A stretch of 64,000 nt of DNA from Halopseudomonas aestusnigri (lineage in GTDB: Bacteria; Pseudomonadota; Gammaproteobacteria; Pseudomonadales; Pseudomonadaceae): positions 441,023 through 505,022 of the forward strand of contig NZ_NBYK01000001.1 in assembly GCF_002197985.1 (NCBI RefSeq), written 5' to 3'. Below are positions 57,174 through 64,000 of this stretch, in pieces. The notes under the pieces are model-generated. The model was given only the letters and a program-made list of their open reading frames with translations. It was not told the DNA's origin and made no database searches. Positions within the stretch are counted from its first letter, which is position 1, and the number at the start of each line of letters is the position of its first letter. The position numbers were made by a program, and so were the translations under genes.

Positions 57174-57890
57174 TCAGGCGGCCTGTTTCTGCAAGCTGAT
57201 CCAGGTCGCTTCGGCCCAGCCTACGGGTTGGCCAGCGGCGTCGTAGAGGGCCGTGCCGGCCTGATGCTTGCGTCCGTCGTGGGCAATGGCCCAGCCGGCT
57301 ACCACAAGTTGCTCTCCTACCTTGATCGGTCGCTCAAGATGCGCCGCGAAGCGGCCAAGCAGGGCGGTACCTGCATGCTCTCTGACCGCGAAGTATCCTG
57401 GGCAGTCCAGAGCTGCCCAGATGAACTCCGGCGCCACGGTACCGTCTCCCGCATCCAGTGTGCTGTCGGGCGTCCAGGGGCAGGCCACGGTGCTGTCGCG
57501 GCCGGTCACTGGACCGGTATGCAATAGTAGGCCGTCGTGCTCGCAGCGGTTGGTGCCGCAAACAAAGCAGCCGGGCAGCCCGTGCTCCTCATAGCCGCTG
57601 AACCGTGGCCGCGCCGCTTCGGCGTCGGCCAGGCTGATCGCAGCAGGCGGCGTCAGCTGAAGCTGGTAGGGTCTGGCGCTGCCGAGCAGGGTGTCGCCCT
57701 GCAGCAGGCGAGCACCGTCGCTGTCGCGAACAATCTGCAGTTCGGTATCCAGCGGCGGCGGTGCGTGCAGGGTGACCTGGCAGGGCTCGGCCATGGCGTT
57801 GGCCAACAGGCCGCAGACATAGCCGCCGTTGCCGCTATTTGGCGGCCCGCAGAAGCGCTTGCGAATGATGGTCGGGATGGTGCTTTGCAT
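57174..57890 (-). CDS. Hotdog-fold thioesterase-like protein
   Basis: A 238-residue protein that looks like a double-hotdog fold: residues about 15-30 have KRFCGPPNSGNGGYVCGLLA, similar to acyl-CoA thioesterases, and FAAHLERPIKVGEQLVVAGW lies in the second part. An insert with Cys residues (GLPGCFVCGTNRCEHDGL) separates the halves and could bind a metal. I chose the ATG at 57890 because AAGGA lies eight bases upstream. It is the last gene of an operon with a halohydrin-dehalogenase-like protein and an epoxide hydrolase. The substrate is not known. Confidence 0.65.
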   Translation of the reverse strand: MQSTIPTIIRKRFCGPPNSGNGGYVCGLLANAMAEPCQVTLHAPPPLDTELQIVRDSDGARLLQGDTLLGSARPYQLQLTPPAAISLADAEAARPRFSGYEEHGLPGCFVCGTNRCEHDGLLLHTGPVTGRDSTVACPWTPDSTLDAGDGTVAPEFIWAALDCPGYFAVREHAGTALLGRFAAHLERPIKVGEQLVVAGWAIAHDGRKHQAGTALYDAAGQPVGWAEATWISLQKQAA

Positions 57891-57901
57891 GAACATTTTC
57901 C

Positions 57902-58582
57902 TTAATGGCTCCAGCCGCCGCAGACCGGAAACACCTGGCCAACAAAGCAGTTGGCGGCGTCGGAGCATAGGTAGGCGGCAAAGTGGGCGTCTTCTTCTGC
58001 CGACACCAGACGGCCGAGCGGGACTTCCCGTTGCAGTCGGGCCTGGAAGGCCGGGTTGGCCTGGATCTCGGCGGGGAAATAGGTCGGGTTGTCGACGAAA
58101 TTCTGCGCGATGGCATTGACCTGAATGCCCTTGGCGGCGACCTCGGCGCCCACCGCCTGGACCCAGGCCAGTTGCGCGCCGCGGGCGGCGCTGTAGCTGG
58201 AGGCGCGCTTCATGCCGCGCAGGGCCGAGGCGCTGCCCATCAGCAGAATCTTGCCGTGGCCGCGCTCAGTCATCGCAGGCAGAACCGCACGGGCGAAGCG
58301 CGGCAGCGGATCGACCATGTGGCGAAACAGCAGGCCCCATTCCTCGTCTGCTACCTGATCGGCAGGTGTGCTCGGTGCAGGAACGCCGAGGTTGAGCAGC
58401 AGCACGTCGAACTCGCCGGCTTCGGCAATCAGCTTCTGCGGCGCCTTCGGGTCCAGAAAATCGCGTGTGTCGGCGATAATCTCAGCACCGCAGCTCTCCA
58501 GCGTACGCTGCAGCGCCGGCCCCATGAAATCGCTGGCCTGGGTCAGCAGGATGCGCTTATTGCTAAGGTCGCAAAGGCTCAT
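57902..58582 (-). CDS. Putative halohydrin dehalogenase (SDR-like)
   Basis: A 226-residue protein with the SDR fold but not the dehydrogenase signatures. In place of TGxxxGxG it has T14-X4-F19-X-G21 (LTQASDFMG); NNAG is replaced by NLGV; and the catalytic set is Ser117-X12-Tyr130-X3-Arg134 (GSAS to YSAAR), with Arg instead of Lys. These are the two motifs that define halohydrin dehalogenases (HheA-HheG), which use no NAD(P) and convert vicinal halohydrins to epoxides. NPTYFP near residue 165-170 lies where the halide pocket of HheC is built. It sits between a hotdog-like protein gene and an epoxide hydrolase gene. Activity and substrate are inferred. Confidence 0.7.
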   Translation of the reverse strand: MSLCDLSNKRILLTQASDFMGPALQRTLESCGAEIIADTRDFLDPKAPQKLIAEAGEFDVLLLNLGVPAPSTPADQVADEEWGLLFRHMVDPLPRFARAVLPAMTERGHGKILLMGSASALRGMKRASSYSAARGAQLAWVQAVGAEVAAKGIQVNAIAQNFVDNPTYFPAEIQANPAFQARLQREVPLGRLVSAEEDAHFAAYLCSDAANCFVGQVFPVCGGWSH

Positions 58583-58596
58583 TGTGTGTCTCCCTG

Positions 58597-59565
58597 TCAG
58601 GTTGCGGGGAAGTGGTGTTCCAGGAAGGGCAGCAGGAAGCTGTTTACCTCGTCTGGCTTCTCGGCCTGAATCCAGTGGCCGCAGTCGGCAATGACGTGTT
58701 GCTCAACCTTCGGCACCACGCCCGGCATTTTCTTGATGGTATAGGCTTCAAGGATACCGACCGGGTCGCGGTCACCAATCAGGAACAACGCCGGTTGTTC
58801 GATCTGACGGCCTGCCAGCTGCTCGGTGCGCTCCCAGTTGCGCTCAAAGTTGCGATACCAGTTGACCGGGCCGCGGAAGCCGCTTTGTTCAAAGGTTTTG
58901 ACGTAGACCTCGAAGGCCTCTTCCGAGCACCACGCAGGGGGCTTTCCCGGATCACTGTAGTCGTCCAGCCAGGCCGCGTCGGCTGGCTTGTCCTGCACCA
59001 GGGCGCCACCCTCCTGGCTGTCCAGGCCGTGCATCATCAGACGCATGGTGCGCGGAATGTCAGACGCCAGCTCGGCCTCGGCAAGACCTGGCTTCTGGAA
59101 GTAGAGAATGTAATGGAAGCGGTCCTTGTAGGCCTCGCGCATCATGTTGATGGCCGGCTGCCTGGGCCGCCCGCCGAAGGGGACCGACATGCCGCAGACC
59201 GCCTTGACACGCGCTGGCTCCAGCAGCGCCAGGTGCCAGGCGACCGGTGCGCCCCAGTCATGCCCGATCATGGCCACCTGCTGATGGCCAAAATGGTTCA
59301 TTGCGCCCTGGATATCGGCGCACAGGGTGATCAGATCGTAGGCCTCGACCGCTTCCGGTGCTTCGGTTGCGCCATAACCGCGCATCTCGGGAGCAAAGAC
59401 GCGGTAGCCTTGCGCCGCGAGTGCTGCGATTTGATGGCGCCAGGAGTACCAGCATTCGGGGAAACCGTGCAGCAGCCAGACCGGCTTGCCGCTTTCTGGG
59501 CCGGCGATATGCACGCTAAGCCTTATGCCGTTGACCTTGATCAGCTGTTGATGTGTCTGCTGCAT
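58597..59565 (-). CDS. Epoxide hydrolase-type alpha/beta hydrolase
   Basis: A 322-residue alpha/beta hydrolase with oxyanion motif HGFPE (33-37), Asp103 nucleophile in IGHDWGAPVAWH, and His in ADCGHWIQAEKPDEV. An Asp at the elbow, with a conserved Trp after it, marks epoxide hydrolases and haloalkane dehalogenases; HGFPE and the Tyr-rich cap (RFHYILYFQKPG, PVNWYRN) favour the former. The ATG at 59565 follows GGAGAG. It is the first gene of a three-gene operon, followed by the dehalogenase-like gene 14 bases on, which supports joint action on epoxides. Confidence 0.83.
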   Translation of the reverse strand: MQQTHQQLIKVNGIRLSVHIAGPESGKPVWLLHGFPECWYSWRHQIAALAAQGYRVFAPEMRGYGATEAPEAVEAYDLITLCADIQGAMNHFGHQQVAMIGHDWGAPVAWHLALLEPARVKAVCGMSVPFGGRPRQPAINMMREAYKDRFHYILYFQKPGLAEAELASDIPRTMRLMMHGLDSQEGGALVQDKPADAAWLDDYSDPGKPPAWCSEEAFEVYVKTFEQSGFRGPVNWYRNFERNWERTEQLAGRQIEQPALFLIGDRDPVGILEAYTIKKMPGVVPKVEQHVIADCGHWIQAEKPDEVNSFLLPFLEHHFPAT

Positions 59566-59792
59566 ACTGCTCTCCAAAGAATCATAAGCCGACACTATGG
59601 CAAATCGATGCCGTGATGGCGCGATTGTCGCATGCGTATTCACCAGCCGAAGTGACGAATATCCGTACGATGCATGATTGACAATGTCTGTTGCCGAGAG
59701 GTCTGAATAGTCGCAGCGGTTTGGTTTCGCTGAGCTATGCTCAGCCTATTATTGCAACAGCATGCAGTCCATTCAGGGAGCAAGGGCGGCAG

Positions 59793-62672
59793 ATGAAGAA
59801 GACACGTCCATGGATAACGCTTCAGGGACTTATTGCGGTCTCCATTGTTGTCTGCCTGCTCGCCATGTTGGTGGTCACGGCGTTTCAGGGGTACCGGGGG
59901 GCTAGAGCCGTGCTGGTAGCAGCGGCGTCCGATTCGGCTAACCAGGTTGGCTCGCTGCTGGACGAACGCGCCGAGAGGTTGCTCTCGCCCGGCGAAAACG
60001 CTCTGCGAATGCTGGTGCACGATCCGTTGGTGAGCGCCGACAACCTTTCCGATCGGGTCGGCAGGTTGCCGGCGCTGGTTCAACTGGTGCGTGATGGGAG
60101 CCCCGTAAGTGCTGTCTATGCCGGCTATCCCGATGGGGAGTTCTTTCTGGTTCGCCGGGTACCGGAGGGCGGGATAGACGGATACCAGTTGCCCGCAGGT
60201 ACGCATTTTCTGGTGCAATCTATCGAGCGTGACAGTGACGGAATGCGCGGCAGGTGGCTGTTTTTCGATCTGTCGCTGCATCAGATTGGCAGTAGGCCGG
60301 TACCCGAATACCGCTTCGACCCTCGGACCCGGCCCTGGTATCAGATGGCGCAGCAGTCTGACGACGTTGTTCTGACAGAACCCTATCTGTTCTTTACCAC
60401 CCATCAGGTTGGGCTGACGATGGCGCAGCGCAGCATGCTTACAGCTGCGGTCATCGGGCTGGATGCGGCGGTGGATGATCTTGCGGTTGAGGTCAAGGAT
60501 ATGCACCTGACGCCGGGGACCGAGATGGCCATCGTGCGCGGCGAACGCGTTGTTGCCTACCCTGACCTGGAACGGCTGATTGTGCTTGAGGGGGCAGATG
60601 CGCCCCGGCTGGCGACGCTTGAGGAGCTGCAGGTGCCGGTGCTCAGCGAGCTGGCAGCCATGCGGACGGGCTTCTCGCAAGTGCAGCTGTTGTCGCGGGA
60701 TGACGGTGACTGGTACGTGATCAGCCTGCCGCTGACCCGTCTCGCCGAAGACCTGGGGCGGGTGTTGATCGCCATTCCCGCCAGTGAGTTGCTGTCCGGT
60801 GTTATTTCTATCCTGAAGCAGCAGGCGGTGCTGGCGCTGCTGATGATGTTGCTTCTGGTCATGATCGGCTGGGCGCTGGGGCAGCGTCTGGGCGGACCTT
60901 TAAAGGCGCTGGCTGACCAGGTTGGCAAACTGGCGGACATGGACTTCAGTCAGAGCATCAGAGTGCGCTCGCGTATCCGTGAAGTGAGCGATCTGGGTGG
61001 GGTGCTGGGGCGCATGGCTGGTGCGATTCACCACTTTCAGCAGATATCGCTGGCCCTGAGTCGTGAAACACGACTGGAGCGCATGCTGGATGTGGTGCTG
61101 GAGAATCTTATCGAGATGGCCAAGGGGCGCGGTGGTGCCGTGTTTCTGTTCGAGGAGGACAGTGGCGAGTTGATACTGGCCAGCGGCATCAACAGTGAGT
61201 ATTACCCGCAGTCGCTGAAACTGGATGAGGCGCTGCGGTCTGACCCCGCCCGCGTACTGTCGACCCGTCTTGATCGTGAGCATCGCTATCTGACCCTGGC
61301 GCTGCGTGATCGCCAGGAGGTGCTGCTGGGGGTGTTGGTACTGGAGGTGTCTCCCGCTTTGCCGGCGGCGGCCGTGAAGAGTCTTCGGCAGTTCCTGGAC
61401 AGCTTGTCCGGGACGCTGGCCGTAGCGATTGAAACGCGCCAGTTGTTTGAGGGTCAGCAGCACCTTCTGGAGTCGATCATCCGCCTGCTGGCTACGGCGA
61501 TTGACGCCAAGTCTCCCTACACTGGCGGGCACTGTGACCGGGTTCCACAGCTGGCGGAAATGCTGATCAATCGCGCGCTTGGGGCCGATAACGGATCGCT
61601 TGCGGGCTTCTCGATGGACGCAGAGGAGTTCTATGCGTTTCGTATCGCCGCCTGGCTGCATGACTGCGGCAAGATCACCAGTCCGGAATATGTTGTCGAC
61701 AAGGCAACCAAGCTGGAAACGCTCTACAACCGAATTCATGAACTTCGAACCCGCTTCGAGGTGCTATGGCGTGACGCCGAAATTCGCTACTGGCAAGGGC
61801 GTGTCGGCGGCCGTGATGAGCACGAATTGGCGATCGAGCTGGCGCAAACCCATGAACGGCTGCAGGCAGAGTTTGCCGAGGTCGCCAGGGCCAATGTTGG
61901 TGGCGAGTTCATGCAAGAGGATGACATAGAACGGCTGGGCAGGATTGCCGAGCAGACCTGGACCAGGCACTTCGATGACCGGTTGGGTCTGTCCCATGAG
62001 GAGTTGAAGCGACTCGAGGGCGTGCCTGCGCCAGCACTGCCGGTAGTGGAGCACCTCATCAGCGACAAGCCCGAGCACAAGGTGCCTTGGGGCGACCGGA
62101 AGCCGCCGGTGGCCAAGGATGATCCGCGTAACAGATGGGGTTTTGATATGGACCCGCCCGAGTACAGCTTCGACCTCGGAGAACTCTACAACTTGTCGAT
62201 CCAGCGCGGCACCCTGACCGCCGAGGAGCGCTTCAAGATCAATGACCATATTGTGCAGACGCTGATGATGCTCAGTACCTTACCGTTCCCGCGGCATCTG
62301 AGAAGCGTGCCGGAGTTGGCCGCGACACACCATGAGCGGCTGGATGGCGCCGGGTATCCGCGCAGGCTCGGCGAAGATCAGCTTTCAGTGCAGGATCGGG
62401 TGCTGGCCATTGCCGATATTTTTGAGGCGCTTACAGCGGGCGATCGTCCCTACAAGCCGGCCAAGACTCTGTCTGAAGCCGTCAGAATCATGCTGTTCAT
62501 GGCGAAGGACCGGCATATTGATGCGGTCCTGCTGGCATTGTTTTTGCGCACCGGTGTGCACGAACAGTACGCGCAGCTGTTTCTGCACGATGCGCAGCGT
62601 GATCAGGTCGACGTGGCGGGTTGTCTCGCCCAGTTGCGTGACTGGGGGTTGATTGATGGGCGGGACTGTTAG
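59793..62672 (+). CDS. Cache-HAMP-HD-GYP domain sensor protein
   Basis: A 959-residue membrane sensor, probably a c-di-GMP phosphodiesterase. Domains: helix 1 (about 10-32), a periplasmic double Cache (40-330, with YRFDPRTRPWYQMAQQ), helix 2 (344-364), HAMP (365-415), a GAF-like region (425-565), and HD-GYP. The HD part has TGGHCDR (577-583) and HDCGK (623-627); the GYP part has HHERLDGAGYP (846-856). About 160 residues more than usual separate the two, including a charged helical stretch. All metal ligands seem present. It responds to an unknown periplasmic ligand. ATG at 59793 follows AAGGGCGG. It is transcribed alone. Confidence 0.88.
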   Translation: MKKTRPWITLQGLIAVSIVVCLLAMLVVTAFQGYRGARAVLVAAASDSANQVGSLLDERAERLLSPGENALRMLVHDPLVSADNLSDRVGRLPALVQLVRDGSPVSAVYAGYPDGEFFLVRRVPEGGIDGYQLPAGTHFLVQSIERDSDGMRGRWLFFDLSLHQIGSRPVPEYRFDPRTRPWYQMAQQSDDVVLTEPYLFFTTHQVGLTMAQRSMLTAAVIGLDAAVDDLAVEVKDMHLTPGTEMAIVRGERVVAYPDLERLIVLEGADAPRLATLEELQVPVLSELAAMRTGFSQVQLLSRDDGDWYVISLPLTRLAEDLGRVLIAIPASELLSGVISILKQQAVLALLMMLLLVMIGWALGQRLGGPLKALADQVGKLADMDFSQSIRVRSRIREVSDLGGVLGRMAGAIHHFQQISLALSRETRLERMLDVVLENLIEMAKGRGGAVFLFEEDSGELILASGINSEYYPQSLKLDEALRSDPARVLSTRLDREHRYLTLALRDRQEVLLGVLVLEVSPALPAAAVKSLRQFLDSLSGTLAVAIETRQLFEGQQHLLESIIRLLATAIDAKSPYTGGHCDRVPQLAEMLINRALGADNGSLAGFSMDAEEFYAFRIAAWLHDCGKITSPEYVVDKATKLETLYNRIHELRTRFEVLWRDAEIRYWQGRVGGRDEHELAIELAQTHERLQAEFAEVARANVGGEFMQEDDIERLGRIAEQTWTRHFDDRLGLSHEELKRLEGVPAPALPVVEHLISDKPEHKVPWGDRKPPVAKDDPRNRWGFDMDPPEYSFDLGELYNLSIQRGTLTAEERFKINDHIVQTLMMLSTLPFPRHLRSVPELAATHHERLDGAGYPRRLGEDQLSVQDRVLAIADIFEALTAGDRPYKPAKTLSEAVRIMLFMAKDRHIDAVLLALFLRTGVHEQYAQLFLHDAQRDQVDVAGCLAQLRDWGLIDGRDC

Positions 62673-62761
62673 CCGATGCTTGACCACCGATAATGCAGTT
62701 GTGGCACTCTGTGCGACCTGATCGCGTCCGCCGCTCGCGGCGTCATAACTAGAGAGTTGTC

Positions 62762-63511
62762 ATGCTGAGTCTGTCGCCCGTTGCTGAATCTGCCACTCTG
62801 CTGCGCCGCGTTGGTGTGGTGGTCGGCTCCGTGCTGGTTACCCTGGGATATTGTCTGGATGTGCTGTGGCGAGCGGCCTTTCGTCGTCTGGATCGCGCCC
62901 GCGTTGATCGGTATACGCGGGGCTGGGCCAGCAAGCTGCTGCGTCTGGTTCGGTTGCAGGTGACCGTGTTTGGCAAGGCGCCGGACTTCTCCGACGGCCG
63001 CCGTTATATGGTGCTCTGCACCCACGCCAGCCACTACGATATTCCGGTCAGCTTTGTTGCCCTGCCTGGCTCCATTCGCATGCTGGCCAAGGCCGAGCTG
63101 TACCGTATTCCGGTTCTCGGGGTGACCATGCGACTGGCGGAGTTTCCCTCGATCAATCGCCACAATCGGGAGCGGGCGCTCGCCGATCTGTCACGCGCGC
63201 GGCAGATGATGGAGTCGGGCATTGTGCTGTGGGCCGCGCCTGAGGGTACACGCTCGCGTACCGCCGAGCTGTTGCCCTTCAAGAAAGGCTGCTTTCACCT
63301 CGCGCTGGATACCGACGCGATCATCGTTCCGGTCGCCATCCGTGGCATTCACAACGTGCTGCCCGCGCGCAGTTGGCGTTTCAACCTCGGGCAGCAGGTC
63401 TCGGTACACATTGGTGAGCCGCTGGACGCCAGCAGCTATGATCGTGAGCAGTTACCTGAGCTGATGGCGGAGACACGCAAGCGTATCGCCGGGTTGCTTG
63501 GTCAAGGATAG
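62762..63511 (+). CDS. plsC: 1-acyl-sn-glycerol-3-phosphate acyltransferase
   Basis: A 249-residue PlsC-type acyltransferase with an N-terminal membrane helix (about 15-32). Motif I HASHYD (HX4D) and motif III region PEGTRSRTAELLPFKKG are intact; PVAIRGIHNVLP follows. It transfers an acyl chain to lysophosphatidic acid at the inner membrane. Other Pseudomonas PlsC paralogs have similar motifs, so it may be a secondary copy such as the lyso-ornithine lipid type. It stands between the HD-GYP gene and a rhodanese-like gene. Confidence 0.86.
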   Translation: MLSLSPVAESATLLRRVGVVVGSVLVTLGYCLDVLWRAAFRRLDRARVDRYTRGWASKLLRLVRLQVTVFGKAPDFSDGRRYMVLCTHASHYDIPVSFVALPGSIRMLAKAELYRIPVLGVTMRLAEFPSINRHNRERALADLSRARQMMESGIVLWAAPEGTRSRTAELLPFKKGCFHLALDTDAIIVPVAIRGIHNVLPARSWRFNLGQQVSVHIGEPLDASSYDREQLPELMAETRKRIAGLLGQG

Positions 63512-63709
63512 CGCGGGTTTTCAGACAGTTTCTCAGGCCGGTCTGTGGCGGCGAACTTCTTATTTCTTTTTGTGCTATGCATAGAATGAAAATAAAGTTT
63601 ATATTTTTCTTAATTGTTTGTCGCAGGGGCCTGGCGTGCGGCTACCCGCTGTTGCCGGTGCGGTCTCTGCGGGCTTGAGTCTGCCATGTTCAACCTACTG
63701 GAGTGACCT
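63512..63709. promoter_or_regulatory. AT-rich promoter region of the rhodanese-like gene
   Basis: About 200 bases, with an AT-rich stretch (63560-63620) likely to hold the promoter of the rightward gene. It contains the ten-base palindrome CTATGCATAG (63575-63584), related to the one before ectA. No clear -35/-10 pair was fixed. Confidence 0.4.
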
Positions 63710-64000
63710 ATGAAAACAGCCCATGACCTGGTAGCCGCCGCCAAGGCGCATATCAAAGAGGTTGACCTGACGGAAGCGGATGCCGCCATTCAGGCTGCTG
63801 ATGTGCTGATCGACGTGCGCGAGGCGGACGAGTTTCAGGCTGGCCATATTCCAGGCGCAATCAATATTCCCCGTGGGTTGCTGGAATTTCGGCTCAGTAA
63901 TGATCCTGTGCTGTCGTCCCGCGATCAGAAGCTGGTGCTCTACTGCAAGAACAGTGGCCGCTCGGCGCTTGCCGCCAGCGCCTTGCAGGAGATGGGCTAC
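63710..64000 (+). CDS. Rhodanese-like domain protein, 5' part
   Basis: The first 97 codons of a gene that runs off the window. It is a single rhodanese domain: LIDVREADEFQAGHIPGAIN, and the active-site loop YCKNSGRSALAA with the catalytic Cys. No signal peptide is visible at the start MKTAHDLVAAAKAHIKEVDL, so it is probably cytoplasmic. Such proteins move sulfane sulfur, for example from thiosulfate. GGAG lies nine bases before the ATG. Confidence 0.88.
   Translation, partial: MKTAHDLVAAAKAHIKEVDLTEADAAIQAADVLIDVREADEFQAGHIPGAINIPRGLLEFRLSNDPVLSSRDQKLVLYCKNSGRSALAASALQEMGY

Noticed and set aside
57902-58582. Reading the gene as an ordinary NAD(P)-dependent SDR
   Set aside because: The glycine-rich cofactor motif, NNAG and the catalytic Lys are all missing, and the replacements match halohydrin dehalogenase motifs.

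Overview
The window reads as a chromosomal segment of a salt-adapted gammaproteobacterium of the Pseudomonas lineage. The flagellar order fliC-flaG-fliD-fliS-fleQ-fleSR-fliEFGHIJ, the FleQ/RpoN regulatory scheme, PhaG and RhlG, and the hsbA-hsbR-hptB module are all Pseudomonas traits. A Halopseudomonas-type (P. pertucinogena group) marine or brackish species is the best inference. Signs of a sodium-rich habitat are an Mrp-type Na+/H+ antiporter, an NhaC-family antiporter, a PomAB-like sodium stator and an ectoine operon. There are no rRNA or tRNA genes, CRISPR arrays, prophages or insertion sequences that I can see.

Layout. 1-3.1 kb: the end of an mrpDEFG operon facing an nhaC-type gene, with GTAG-type REP palindromes between them. 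3.2-9.6 kb: two lipoproteins and a complete branched-chain amino acid ABC transporter (livK, internal terminator, livHMGF). 9.8-18.4 kb: a DUF2288 gene, a PhnCDE-like ABC transporter of the putative selenate/phosphonate type, a hydroxypyruvate-isomerase-like enzyme, an unusual periplasmic binding protein fused to a PDC/Cache-like domain, an SDR and phaG. 18.4-45.6 kb: REP cluster, then the flagellar region from fliC to flhB, closed by convergent pomAB. Five good sigma-54 promoter matches and one sigma-28 match divide it into transcription units. 45.7-49.8 kb: a SIMPL protein, two alpha/beta hydrolases and a Kef/YbaL-type antiporter. 49.9-54 kb: ectABC plus the ectoine-specific aspartokinase. 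54.2-57.2 kb: rhlG and speA. 57.2-59.6 kb: a three-gene operon. 59.8-64 kb: a large Cache-HAMP-HD-GYP protein, a PlsC acyltransferase and a partial rhodanese gene.

The most interesting locus is the operon at 57174-59565. Its middle gene looks like an SDR, but it carries the two signatures of halohydrin dehalogenases: T-X4-F-X-G in place of the nucleotide-binding glycine motif, and a Ser-X12-Tyr-X3-Arg catalytic set. Directly upstream lies an epoxide hydrolase with an Asp nucleophile, so the pair could convert vicinal halohydrins to epoxides and then to diols. A two-part hotdog-like protein is the third member. The substrate is unknown. Other points of interest are REP elements whose GTAG motif supplies the stop codons of two convergent genes, a flagellin with an inserted region bracketed by Val-Pro-rich linkers, and an HD-GYP protein with a long insertion between its two signature motifs.

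All calls come from reading the sequence and from remembered family knowledge; no database search was run.
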